A program made the translations under genes and the position numbers. From Rhizosphaericola sp047606825 (GTDB lineage Bacteria > Bacteroidota > Bacteroidia > Chitinophagales > Chitinophagaceae): DNA of 54,977 bases. Of the stretch, positions 27,188 through 34,962 are shown piece by piece. The first letter of the stretch is position 1; each line of letters opens with the position of its first letter. The notes beneath the pieces are model-generated. The model made no database searches. It saw only the letters and a program-made list of their open reading frames with translations, and was not told the DNA's origin. The stretch spans positions 1 through 54,977 of the forward strand of contig JASGDY010000047.1 of the NCBI GenBank assembly GCA_047606825.1, given 5' to 3'.

Positions 27188-27203
27188 TCCAACAAAGTGC
27201 CAT
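27188..27203 (-). promoter_or_regulatory. Possible sigma-54 promoter for the exporter locus
   Basis: On the minus strand TGGCACTTTGTTGGA matches the -24 half (TGGCAC) exactly. It only partly matches the -12 half, where TTG is one base early and GG replaces GC. It is about 110 bp upstream of the adaptor start, and a sigma-54 activator gene is divergent. It is a guess from consensus alone. Confidence 0.25.
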
Positions 27204-27317
27204 AAGTGTAATGTGTTGTTTTTTAATGTATTGCGATTTGATGGAATTGAAAAGTGTTCGGTTTTGATACAGTTTGTGTGCGTGAGCGTACAGGTTTTAA
27301 AAAAGGAACATCTCCGC

Positions 27318-27402
27318 CGTCATTCCCGCGAAGGCGGGAATCCTATATTGTTATACACGACATTAGCTCCGCTGCATTAACGTTTCCTGCCCATGCAGGA
27401 AT
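27318..27402. repeat. TCATTCC-family element, copy 1
   Basis: Hairpin CGTCATTCCCGCG..CGGGAATCC (27318-27343) and a second hairpin CCTGCCCATGCAGG with GAATGA (27387-27405). The rest of the 459-bp divergent gap (27080-27538) is AT-rich, with a heptamer tract at 27484. Confidence 0.7.
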
Positions 27403-27483
27403 GAAGTGCTAACGTGTTTTTTTCTGCCAATACATTCATTTGTCCTTTACGAAATATATCTATCAGTAGGTAATTAATAAAAT

Positions 27484-27518
27484 AACTTTCAACTTTCCAT
27501 TTTCAACTCTCAACTCAA
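27484..27518. repeat. Heptamer tract upstream of the response regulator gene
   Basis: Five units: AACTTTC, AACTTTC, CATTTTC, AACTCTC, AACTCAA. The tract ends 20 bp before the ATG. Confidence 0.75.
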
Positions 27519-27538
27519 TATTCTATTTTTGAAAAATA

Positions 27539-28882
27539 ATGAATTTAAAGAATGCGACCATATTGATTGTAGATGACGATACTGATGTGCTGACGGCAGT
27601 ACGGTTGTTGCTGAAACCCGTTGTGAAATCAATCATCACCGAAAAAAATCCCGAACAGTTGCCGTATCTGTTGTCTAGGCACGACGTGGATTTACTCTTG
27701 CTGGACATGAATTTCAAGGCAAGTATCAATACCGGGAACGAGGGGCTTTTCTGGTTGGGCCGCGTGCGTAGCCTTGCGCCCGGCTTGCCTGTCGTGATGA
27801 TTACCGCTTATGGCGACATCGACCTTGCCGTCAAGTCATTAAAGGAAGGTGCGGTGGATTTTGTCGTGAAACCTTGGCACAACGAGCGTTTGATGACGAC
27901 GATAACATCCGTCCTGCAACAGCGGAAGGTCAAAACGCCACAGCAGTCCATTTCCGAAAACGGTATCATCGGTGATAGTGATGTGATGCAGGCTATTTTT
28001 TACAAACTGGAAAAAGTGGCGCCGACCGATGCCAACATCTTGATACTCGGCGAGAACGGAACGGGCAAGGACCTGATTGCCGCCGCGATACACCAGCATT
28101 CGCTGCGCAAAAAAAATCCTTACGTCAAGGTGGACATCGGCGCATTGACGGAATCGTTGTTTGAGAGTGAACTTTTTGGTTATAAAAAAGGCGCGTTTAC
28201 CGATGCGCGCGAAGACCGGGACGGTCGTTTCGTAGTTGCGGACAAAGGCACTTTGTTTTTGGATGAAATCGGAAATATCACCTTGGCGCAACAGGCACGG
28301 CTGTTGACCGTATTGCAAAACAGACAGGTAACGCCTTTGGGCAGCAACCGTCCCATTGATATTGACATCCGGCTGATATGCGCGACCAATGTTCCAATGT
28401 CCGAGCTCGCCAACGAACACCGGTTTCGTAAAGACCTTATCTACCGTATCAACACAGTGGAAATCAATATGCCGCCACTGCGCGCAAGAGGTGCGGACAT
28501 CCTGCTGCTCGCCAACCATTTCCTACGCCAATATTGCCGCAAATACCAGAAAACGGACATGCTACTGGACAACAGCGCAGAAAGCAAACTCCTGCAATAC
28601 CAATATCCCGGCAATGTGCGTGAACTACAATATGCCATCGAGCGTGCGGTCATCATGGCAGAAGGCAATACGTTGCAGGCAAAAGATATTCTTTTTTCTC
28701 CCATTGAAAAAAGTGTAAGTACCGAACCGTTGCATGCAGATTCCAGTAATCTCGAAGAATTGGAAAAAGCAACTATCCTACGTGTCATAGAACAGCACAA
28801 CGGCAACATCAGCCGCGCCGCAAAGGAACTAGGCATTACACGCACCGCATTGTATCGTCGACTGAATAAATATGAAATCTGA
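27539..28882 (+). CDS. Sigma-54-dependent response regulator (NtrC/AtoC type)
   Basis: A 447-residue three-domain activator. The receiver covers residues 1-120 (acidic DDD at 12-14, phospho-acceptor Asp56 in LLLLDMNF, Lys in VVKPW). The AAA+ domain is at about 145-375 (Walker A GENGTGKD, Walker B GTLFLDEIG). The Fis-type helix-turn-helix is at the C-terminus (SRAAKELGITRTALYRRL). The sigma-54 contact loop reads GAFTDA instead of GAFTGA. Family role: when phosphorylated by the partner kinase it hydrolyses ATP to open RNA polymerase-sigma-54 promoters. It is divergent from the exporter locus and upstream of the kinase, so control of the exporter is the simplest inference. Confidence 0.93.
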   Translation: MNLKNATILIVDDDTDVLTAVRLLLKPVVKSIITEKNPEQLPYLLSRHDVDLLLLDMNFKASINTGNEGLFWLGRVRSLAPGLPVVMITAYGDIDLAVKSLKEGAVDFVVKPWHNERLMTTITSVLQQRKVKTPQQSISENGIIGDSDVMQAIFYKLEKVAPTDANILILGENGTGKDLIAAAIHQHSLRKKNPYVKVDIGALTESLFESELFGYKKGAFTDAREDRDGRFVVADKGTLFLDEIGNITLAQQARLLTVLQNRQVTPLGSNRPIDIDIRLICATNVPMSELANEHRFRKDLIYRINTVEINMPPLRARGADILLLANHFLRQYCRKYQKTDMLLDNSAESKLLQYQYPGNVRELQYAIERAVIMAEGNTLQAKDILFSPIEKSVSTEPLHADSSNLEELEKATILRVIEQHNGNISRAAKELGITRTALYRRLNKYEI

Positions 28883-28914
28883 TTTGATGATTTGGTAATT
28901 TGAAAATTTGATAA
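28883..28914. repeat. Octamer tract directly after the response regulator stop
   Basis: Units TTTGATGA, TTTGGTAA, TTTGAAAA and TTTGATAA start at the first base after the stop codon. On the coding strand this is the same motif and orientation as after permeases C, D, E and the second ATPase. Confidence 0.8.
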
Positions 28915-28990
28915 TAAATATCAGATTATGGTTAATAATATTGTTGAACGGATAATCTTTTATACTTTGATTGAAAAGGGAGACCTCCTG

Positions 28991-29082
28991 CGTCATTCCT
29001 GCGTAGGCAGGAATCTAAGGTTTCACATAGTGGATATTTAATATGCGATTCCTTCTCGTCTTAGGTGAGAGAGGAATGACGT
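28991..29082. repeat. TCATTCC-family inverted element, copy 2
   Basis: CGTCATTCCTGCG..AGGAATC at the left and GATTCCTTCTCG..GAGGAATGACG at the right form outer arms CGTCATTCC/GGAATGACG with inner hairpins. It lies in the 429-bp gap between regulator and kinase genes; the remainder of that gap is AT-rich without a gene. Confidence 0.7.
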
Positions 29083-29311
29083 GGATGCGTGTTCATCGTT
29101 TGTTTACGTGTCTATTGCTTCGCACATTTTTATATGGAGAGAAGTAAGAAGTATATAATGACATTGTCACTTTCTATAAAATAATTTTTAAGATTATTAC
29201 AGTATTGAGCAATCATATCAATAAAATAAACCACAATTCAGACTATTCTTAATTTTAAAATCATACATCATCAACCACAATTATAAAAACTATATTATCA
29301 CAAGAAGCCTG

Positions 29312-30616
29312 TTGCTGTTGGTGACGATAGCGGGCATTGTCCTATTGGGACGATACAGCCAGACTGCTTGGATGTGGGTGGGTATTGGTGTCTTGTTGGT
29401 GGAGCTGGCGTCTTGGTATCGTTCGCATACGCGCTTGTTGCAGGAGTTTCGGCAGTTTGTCGAGGGTGTGCGGTACCATGATTTTTCACAGCATTTCAAT
29501 GTCAACGGCAAGGGTATCGTATTTCCGGAATTTAAGGCGGGATTTAATATTATCAACAAGGAGTTTCTGGACATCGGAAAGGAGCGGGAAAAGCAGTACC
29601 AATACCTCCAAAAGATTATGGACTTGGTGGATACTGGCATTTTGCTGTACGAGTCCAATAGCGGTGAAGTGATGTGGATGAACGAGGCGTTGCGCAACAT
29701 ATTGGGAATCCCTTTTTTCAAGAATGTCCATGCGTTGCATTGGCGTTATAGCAACCTTTTGCAGACGATAGAGGAACTTTCCGGAAGGAAAAAGATTGTT
29801 GTCACGCTCGCCAAGGAGAGGATGCATCTCAAATTGCAGTTGTCCTGTTCTGTTTTTCAGGTGGAGGGCAACTTGATGAAACTGATTGTTTTCCAAAACA
29901 TCAACGAAGTCGTGGACATCACGGAATCCCAAGCCTGGCATAAGTTGCTGCGTGTGTTGACACATGAAATCATGAACTCCGTTGCACCTATTTCCTCATT
30001 GGCCGCCACGCTTTATAACAATATCGACACGATGGCGCCCAACAATATAGATGATTTGCGTATCGGTATCAACACGATAAAGAATAGAAGTGAGGGGCTG
30101 TTGAAATTTGCCGAGGCATACCGCAACCTCAACAAAATCGAGAATCCGCAGCTGTCCCGCTTCCTTGTGCGTGACCTTTTTGCATCGCTGGATATTTTGT
30201 TTGAACCCACATTGTTGCAGCACCGTATCGAACTCGAGATTATTTTAAAAAATACCAATCTAAAGATTACCGCCGACCGCAGCTTGCTCGACCAGACCTT
30301 TATCAATCTTATGTTGAACGCCATCGATGCCGTCAAAGATGCAGCACAGCCTTGCATCCAACTATACGCCGAAAAACTGGACGAAAATACGATTGAATTA
30401 AAAGTGCTGGACAATGGAAAAGGGATGTCCATAGAGGTGCAGGAACGTATTTTCATTCCGTTTTTCTCTACCAAAGGAACAGGCAGCGGTGTCGGTCTAA
30501 GCCTTTGCAAACAAATCGTTTTGTTGCATGGCGGTAGCATTGACGTACATTCCATCGTTGACAAAGGCACAGCGTTTACGATGGATTTCCCGGAGATACA
30601 GTTGATTGAGGAGTAG
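29312..30616 (+). CDS. Sensor histidine kinase (NtrY/NtrB-like), start uncertain
   Basis: Two TM segments lie at the N-terminus (about residues 2-13 and 20-33 from this TTG), followed by a PAS-like region. The H-box is THEIMNSVAP with phospho-acceptor His near 218, the N-box LMLNAIDA, G1 VLDNGKGMS and G2 GTGSGVGLSL of the ATPase domain. It should phosphorylate the upstream sigma-54 regulator. The start is problematic: the frame is open from 29225, and codons before 29312 read YKNYIITRSLLL, which looks like a real N-terminus. There is no ATG and only a CTG or TTG near the TM segment. True initiation may be at an upstream ATT/ATC codon. Confidence 0.88.
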   Translation: MLLVTIAGIVLLGRYSQTAWMWVGIGVLLVELASWYRSHTRLLQEFRQFVEGVRYHDFSQHFNVNGKGIVFPEFKAGFNIINKEFLDIGKEREKQYQYLQKIMDLVDTGILLYESNSGEVMWMNEALRNILGIPFFKNVHALHWRYSNLLQTIEELSGRKKIVVTLAKERMHLKLQLSCSVFQVEGNLMKLIVFQNINEVVDITESQAWHKLLRVLTHEIMNSVAPISSLAATLYNNIDTMAPNNIDDLRIGINTIKNRSEGLLKFAEAYRNLNKIENPQLSRFLVRDLFASLDILFEPTLLQHRIELEIILKNTNLKITADRSLLDQTFINLMLNAIDAVKDAAQPCIQLYAEKLDENTIELKVLDNGKGMSIEVQERIFIPFFSTKGTGSGVGLSLCKQIVLLHGGSIDVHSIVDKGTAFTMDFPEIQLIEE

Positions 30617-30659
30617 GAAAATACATATACCGGAAAATGTTTTAAAAAATATTTTATTA

Positions 30660-30683
30660 TACGTAGTTTACTACGTATTTTTG
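30660..30683 (+). promoter_or_regulatory. Palindromic operator over a TAnnTTTG box upstream of the MarR gene
   Basis: Perfect inverted repeat TACGTAG-TTTA-CTACGTA (30660-30677), overlapping TATTTTTG (30676-30683), which matches the Bacteroidota -7 consensus TAnnTTTG. The arrangement fits autoregulation by the MarR protein. No clear -33 TTTG is seen at the usual spacing. Confidence 0.35.
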
Positions 30684-30697
30684 TACGTTTAAAGAAA

Positions 30698-30772
30698 ATG
30701 AACGCATTTTATACTGTACGTTGCATAAATATGTGCAATGAGTTCGGCAATGAAAATCTAAATAAGGAATAA
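30698..30772 (+). CDS. 24-residue leader ORF between operator and MarR gene
   Basis: ATG at 30698, product beginning MNAFYTVRCINMCNEF and ending at TAA 30770-30772, one base before the TCATTCC element. It has no recognised family. It may be an upstream leader peptide or the remnant of an original gene start that was interrupted by the element. Confidence 0.2.
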   Translation: MNAFYTVRCINMCNEFGNENLNKE

Positions 30773-30773
30773 A

Positions 30774-30888
30774 CACCTCGCCGTCATTCCCACATAGGTG
30801 GGAATCTGATGGCAAAATTTTTCAATATCTATGCGCACATTTGACATTTGCATCAGATTCCTGCCTACGCAGGAATGACGGTGAGGTG
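30774..30888. repeat. TCATTCC-family inverted element, copy 3 (MITE-like)
   Basis: Outer arms CACCTCGCCGTCATTCC and GGAATGACGGTGAGGTG bound a 115-bp unit that also has inner arms AATCTGATG/CATCAGATT. It lies between the putative MarR promoter and the MarR start codon. Confidence 0.75.
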
Positions 30889-30944
30889 TACACTTTTTTC
30901 AATGCACATTTTTATCCAACCAGAAGTATAAAATATTGTACTGT

Positions 30945-31451
30945 ATGTCCTTGTCCAAAGAAAATAAGATAGACCAAGTCGGTGCGCTTGCAATTGCGAC
31001 ACGTATGCAAAGGTTGGCAGACGCGTTCCGTAAGGATGGAGAGCAGATATATCGATTGTTCGACATCGATTTTCAGCCCAAATGGTTTCCCGTGATTGTT
31101 TCGTTAAAAGATGGAACGCCCATGACGATAACTGCGTTGGCGGATGAAATCGGATATGCCCACCCATCCACGATTGCGTTGCTGAAGGAACTGGAAAAAA
31201 ACAAAATAATCGTTTCCAAAAAAGACAAAACGGACGAACGGAAAAGGCTTATTTCCCTTTCCAAATATGGATTGGCATTGGTAGGGAAGATGCAGCCGAT
31301 ATGGACACTGATGACAGAGGCAACGGAGGCAATCATCGACACGGAAAACAATCTATTGAAGGCAATCGAAGAGGTCGAACTTAAATTGCAGCGACAGTCT
31401 TTTTTCCAGAAAGCATTACAGTTAAAATCCGCTACTGAAAACCAATCATAA
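30945..31451 (+). CDS. MarR-family transcriptional regulator
   Basis: A 168-residue winged-helix protein with recognition region MTITALADEIGYAHPSTIALLKELE (residues about 63-87) and wing segment DERKRLISLS, in helical dimerisation arms. The ATG at 30945 is preferred over the TTG at 30936 because it gives the usual MarR N-terminus. It is 22 bp upstream of the GNAT acetyltransferase, so the two are likely one operon, and the regulator may control it. The ligand is unknown. The putative promoter lies 270 bp upstream because of an inserted repeat. Confidence 0.88.
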   Translation: MSLSKENKIDQVGALAIATRMQRLADAFRKDGEQIYRLFDIDFQPKWFPVIVSLKDGTPMTITALADEIGYAHPSTIALLKELEKNKIIVSKKDKTDERKRLISLSKYGLALVGKMQPIWTLMTEATEAIIDTENNLLKAIEEVELKLQRQSFFQKALQLKSATENQS

Positions 31452-31473
31452 CAAATATTATAAAACAATTAAG

Positions 31474-31953
31474 ATGATAACGTTTCAAACAATACAGCCA
31501 TCGGACGATGCCATGCTGTCTTCTTTAATTAAAGGCGTTTTTGAAGAATTTGGGCTTGCGATTCCAGGCACCGTCTATACCGACCCGACGACCGACCACC
31601 TGTCCGAAGTGTTTAAAGTCGATGCTTCCGTGTATTGGGTCGCCAAAGAAGACGGAAAGATATTGGGTGGTTGTGGCGTATTCCCGACAGAAGGTTTGCC
31701 CGACGGCTATGCAGAATTTGTGAAATTTTATCTCTCAAAAGATGCAAGAGGAAAAGGTGTCGGAAAGGCGTTGATGGAGCGGTGTTTTGATTCGGCGAAA
31801 GAGATCGGTTATACGCATCTGTATCTGGAAAGTTTTCCTGAATGGGCAAAGGCGGTTTCCATGTATGGAAAAAATGGATTTGTCAATCTGCCGCACGCGC
31901 TGGGCGATTCCGGCCATTATGCGTGTAATATTTGGATGGAAAAGGCGTTGTGA
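31474..31953 (+). CDS. GNAT-family N-acetyltransferase
   Basis: A 159-residue protein with the acetyl-CoA motif A as FYLSKDARGKGVGKALME (RxxGxG core, about residues 88-105) and the motif B region YLESFPEWAKAVSMYGKNGF. MarR-GNAT gene pairs are common in Bacteroidota, and fused forms also exist; the acceptor substrate cannot be told. The gene ends 110 bp before a strong bidirectional terminator shared with the convergent aquaporin gene. Confidence 0.88.
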   Translation: MITFQTIQPSDDAMLSSLIKGVFEEFGLAIPGTVYTDPTTDHLSEVFKVDASVYWVAKEDGKILGGCGVFPTEGLPDGYAEFVKFYLSKDARGKGVGKALMERCFDSAKEIGYTHLYLESFPEWAKAVSMYGKNGFVNLPHALGDSGHYACNIWMEKAL

Positions 31954-32063
31954 TTGTAGTGTTCTTTTTCTGCCAGTTTACTTTTGTGCCTTGCAAAGTA
32001 AAAAGTCAGAAACAAAAAACCATAACCATTGATAAATATCGGGGAATGGGGGATTCCTCAATA

Positions 32064-32104
32064 TAAAAGCAAGCCCAATTTTTCAAAAATTGGGCTTGCT
32101 TTTA
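32064..32104. terminator. Bidirectional intrinsic terminator between GNAT and aquaporin genes
   Basis: Stem AAAAGCAAGCCCAATTTTT with a short TCA loop and the complementary AAATTGGGCTTGCTTTT arm. A/T runs flank both sides, as expected for convergent genes. Confidence 0.8.
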
Positions 32105-32112
32105 TTCATCTA

Positions 32113-32140
32113 TAACCTCTAACCTCTAACCTCTAACCTT
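32113..32140. repeat. Heptamer tract overlapping the aquaporin stop codon
   Basis: Three identical TAACCTC units and one TAACCTT. On the coding strand this is GGTTAGA repeated, and the TAG of the second unit read is the aquaporin stop codon. Confidence 0.8.
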
Positions 32141-32849
32141 TCGGTTCCAACGCACGCCAGACAATTGCCGCGACGACCGCGCCTACAATCGGTGCGACGA
32201 TGAACAGCCACAACTGCGACAATGCCTGTCCGCCAGCCAAAAGTGCCGGACCGAAACTACGTGCCGGATTGACGGACGTGCCCGTGATGGGAATAGCCAC
32301 CAAATGTATTAACACCAAGGTAAATCCAATAGCCAAGCCAGCCATCGTGCCGTTGCCTACTTTGGAAGTCGTCGCGAGGATGACAAACAGGAACACGAAT
32401 GTCAACACGGCTTCCGTCAGAAATGCCGCGCCTGTTCCATATTCGTTTTGGTAGCCTTTGCCCCAGCCGTTGGCACCGTAAGCCCATTCGCCCGGTGTGA
32501 ATCCCGCCAATTGCCCGCCCAATATTGTTTTTAATACAAACGCGCCGAGCAGTGCGCCGATGAGCTGGGCAACGATGTACACGATGGCATCTTTACCGGA
32601 AATTTTTCCGGCGGCAAGCACGCCAATCGTTACGGCAGGGTTGATATGGCAGCCCGATATGCCGCCAATCGCATACGCAAAGACGACCACCGACACGCCA
32701 AATGCAACTGAAATGCCCAGAAGTCCAAGTCCTGAAAGACCGGCAATGGTTGACGTACCTGCGACCGCAGCCGCACCGCAACCAAACAATACCAAACCGA
32801 AAGTCCCAATCAGTTCGGCGATAAACTTTGTTGATAATTTTGTTTCCAT
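32133..32849 (-). CDS. aqpZ: Aquaporin Z-type water channel
   Basis: A 238-residue six-TM MIP-family channel with both NPA boxes (HINPAVTIG and SVNPARSFG). The first is preceded by His, and the second carries the selectivity-filter Arg. The opening AELIGTFGLVLFGCGAA and overall length match bacterial AqpZ rather than glycerol facilitators, which have longer loops and an Asp after the second NPA. It conducts water across the inner membrane. It is a single gene with its own leader; the stop codon lies within a heptamer repeat. Confidence 0.93.
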   Translation of the reverse strand: METKLSTKFIAELIGTFGLVLFGCGAAAVAGTSTIAGLSGLGLLGISVAFGVSVVVFAYAIGGISGCHINPAVTIGVLAAGKISGKDAIVYIVAQLIGALLGAFVLKTILGGQLAGFTPGEWAYGANGWGKGYQNEYGTGAAFLTEAVLTFVFLFVILATTSKVGNGTMAGLAIGFTLVLIHLVAIPITGTSVNPARSFGPALLAGGQALSQLWLFIVAPIVGAVVAAIVWRALEPKG

Positions 32850-33045
32850 GTGAAGATTTATTTTTCCTAAAATTAAGGATAAATTAAGAATGCGGACAAT
32901 TTGGATGTGTCCAGTTTCAATTAAAAGAAGAAAAAACAGGTAGTTGCGACCAAATTTAATAAATATTCTATTTTAGAGTGGCTTTTTCAGATTCTTTCAG
33001 GGTATTTAAATCCCATGATTATAGTTTGTTTTTCTGGGGAACAGC

Positions 33046-33207
33046 ATGATTTCAAGGGTTGGTACGTGGATGCAGCGCATCGGCGTTATATTGGTGGTGT
33101 ACACAATGACCAACTCGATATTGATGGTTGGTCCTGCCACTTTTGCGGAGCTGTTTCCTTTTTTCTATCTTGTCGCCAGCCGGATGCATTGCTGTCGACA
33201 GGCATGA
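33046..33207 (+). CDS. Possible small hydrophobic protein or gene remnant (53 aa)
   Basis: ATG at 33046 opens 53 codons; the product contains RIGVILVVYTMTNSILMVG, a plausible single TM segment. There is no homologue I recognise. It is the only reading frame with protein-like composition in the 490-bp gap 32850-33339, and the frame after the stop also looks weakly coding (MTQTASLVKKEMVLWGFYDY). A decayed membrane-protein gene is as likely as a real small ORF. Confidence 0.22.
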   Translation: MISRVGTWMQRIGVILVVYTMTNSILMVGPATFAELFPFFYLVASRMHCCRQA

Positions 33208-33339
33208 CCGTTTCAGGGTATTGGTGATGACGCAGACCGCATCGCTGGTGAAGAAGGAGATGGTATTATGGGGTTTTTATGATTATTTGAAATGAATCAT
33301 GAAAATCAAAAAATCATAATCAATCATAGTTCAGACATT

Positions 33340-34563
33340 TCAGGCAAGTTCAATCAACGTCACTTCCGGCAATACACCCACGCGTCCCATATATCCCAAA
33401 AATCCAAACCCACGGTTGACATAGATGTATTGCTTTTGTTCTTGGTAGAGGTCCTCCCATTCCTTGTACATCCATTTGATGGGGCTCCACCGGAAGCCCG
33501 GAATGTCGATGCCGAACTGCATCCCGTGCGTATGCCCGGACAGCGTGAGGTCGATGTCGGGATATTCGGGACGTATCTGTGCGTCCCAATGGCTGGGGTC
33601 GTGGCTCATGAGTATCTTGAAAGGGATGTTTTCCGTGCCTTTGTGTGCGAGGTCGAGGCGGCCGTATTTTGGGAAATGGCCTTTTGCACCCCAGTTTTCC
33701 ACGCCGAGGAGCGCGATTTTTTCCCCGTTTTTTTCCAATAGGACGTTTTCGTTCATCAACAGCCGCCAGCCCATTTCGGCTTGTAGTTGTTTGAGTTGTT
33801 CGAGGTTGTCGGCTTTCGCTTTTGCCGAAGGCCAATGCGCATAATCGCCGTAGTCATGGTTGCCCAATACGCTGAAAACGCCCATCGGTGCTTTCAATTG
33901 GTTGAAAATATCTTTGTAGTCGTGCATTTCCGTCGCGCGGTTGTTGACAAGGTCACCTGTAAACAGGATGATGTCCGGTTGGGCATCGAGTGCCATCTGC
34001 ACGCCGCGCATGACCGCCGCCTTGTTGTTGAGACTACCGCTGTGGATGTCACTCAACTGGATGATTTTCAGCCCTTTGAAAGACTCTGGAAGGTTGGGGA
34101 ACTGCATCGTTACTTTACGTAGGCGATAGTTGTAGCGGTTGGACATCCCGTATAAAAATGCGCCGCCAAACAATCCCCCGACGACCATCGCCAACCAGGA
34201 AAGGAACATGGAACGTGAAATCCCACTGCCCGTGCCGGGTTTCCGGACAACTGTTTTGCCGATGGTCAAAAACATCCGACGCAAATCATCCACCAGTAGC
34301 AAAACTGCCGCGGGCAACTGTGCCATCAGTACAATGACGATGTACGTAAACAAGAAAAAAGTCGTCTTGTCCTCACCGTGTCCAAAACGCGACATACAGT
34401 AAACCTGCCCGACCAGAAGTAGCCAATACAATACATAAAGGACTGTTTTAAAACTTGTATTGCTGTTTTTTGTAATGTGCCGCAATGCCTGAAACACATA
34501 CAAGTGTAGCAGGAAAAACAGTGCCACCAGTGCCAATTTGTTTGTAAGTATTTTTTGTAACAT
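33340..34563 (-). CDS. Membrane-anchored calcineurin-like metallophosphoesterase (YkuE/YaeI type)
   Basis: A 407-residue protein. Four hydrophobic segments lie in the first 150 residues (about 8-28, 40-56, 68-92 and 122-143). The metal-dependent phosphoesterase domain then follows with the motifs DIHSG, GDLVNN, GNHDYGD and GHTHG in order. All metal ligands appear present. Proteins of this build act on phosphoester or pyrophosphate substrates at the membrane; the substrate is unknown. The gene stands alone, facing away from the UPF0173 gene across a repeat-containing gap. Confidence 0.9.
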   Translation of the reverse strand: MLQKILTNKLALVALFFLLHLYVFQALRHITKNSNTSFKTVLYVLYWLLLVGQVYCMSRFGHGEDKTTFFLFTYIVIVLMAQLPAAVLLLVDDLRRMFLTIGKTVVRKPGTGSGISRSMFLSWLAMVVGGLFGGAFLYGMSNRYNYRLRKVTMQFPNLPESFKGLKIIQLSDIHSGSLNNKAAVMRGVQMALDAQPDIILFTGDLVNNRATEMHDYKDIFNQLKAPMGVFSVLGNHDYGDYAHWPSAKAKADNLEQLKQLQAEMGWRLLMNENVLLEKNGEKIALLGVENWGAKGHFPKYGRLDLAHKGTENIPFKILMSHDPSHWDAQIRPEYPDIDLTLSGHTHGMQFGIDIPGFRWSPIKWMYKEWEDLYQEQKQYIYVNRGFGFLGYMGRVGVLPEVTLIELA

Positions 34564-34802
34564 TCGATTGATTGGATTTAAGAATGGAGAATCTTGGGCT
34601 GTTAGTCGTTAGCTATAAGCTTTCGCTTTTTAAGTCCCCAGACCTTACGTATTTCCCGACAAATATCCGACATGTGCATAAAAAAATATCATAAAAACTG
34701 GGATTGCTCCTCGATGATGCAGCAAAGTGCCAATAAAAAATTATTTTTGTTGCTTATCGGAATATATATCACGCTGGACAGAAATGTGCAATGAAGAAAA
34801 TA

Positions 34803-34882
34803 AACAGGTTACCGTCATTCCCGCGTAGGTGGGAATCCGCTACATCAGATTCCCACCTACGCGGGAATGACGGTAACCTGTT
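34803..34882. repeat. TCATTCC-family perfect inverted element, copy 4
   Basis: An 80-bp element with long perfectly matched arms (AACAGGTTACCGTCATTCC and complement) and a short CGCTACAT centre. Very stable hairpin, MITE-like, 80 bp before the UPF0173 gene. The rest of 34564-34962 is AT-rich and holds no gene. Confidence 0.85.
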
Positions 34883-34920
34883 CTTGTTTTAGTATGGTGT
34901 TCGGCTTTCGGCGTTAAGCA

Positions 34921-34948
34921 TTTTTACTTTTGCCTTTGTATTTTGAAA
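34921..34948. repeat. Heptamer tract upstream of the UPF0173 gene
   Basis: Units TTTTTAC, TTTTGCC, TTTGTAT, TTTGAAA end 14 bp before the ATG. The first two together contain TACTTTTG, a match to the Bacteroidota -7 box. Confidence 0.7.
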
Positions 34949-34962
34949 AAAAACAAGCAATT

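Noticed and set aside
27839..28519. Minus-strand open frame of 226 codons
   Set aside because: Antisense to the AAA+ region of the sigma-54 regulator.
33015..33227. Plus-strand frame of 70 codons
   Set aside because: Composition is irregular, with many Cys, His and Trp residues; the overlapping 33046-33207 frame is more protein-like, though still weak.
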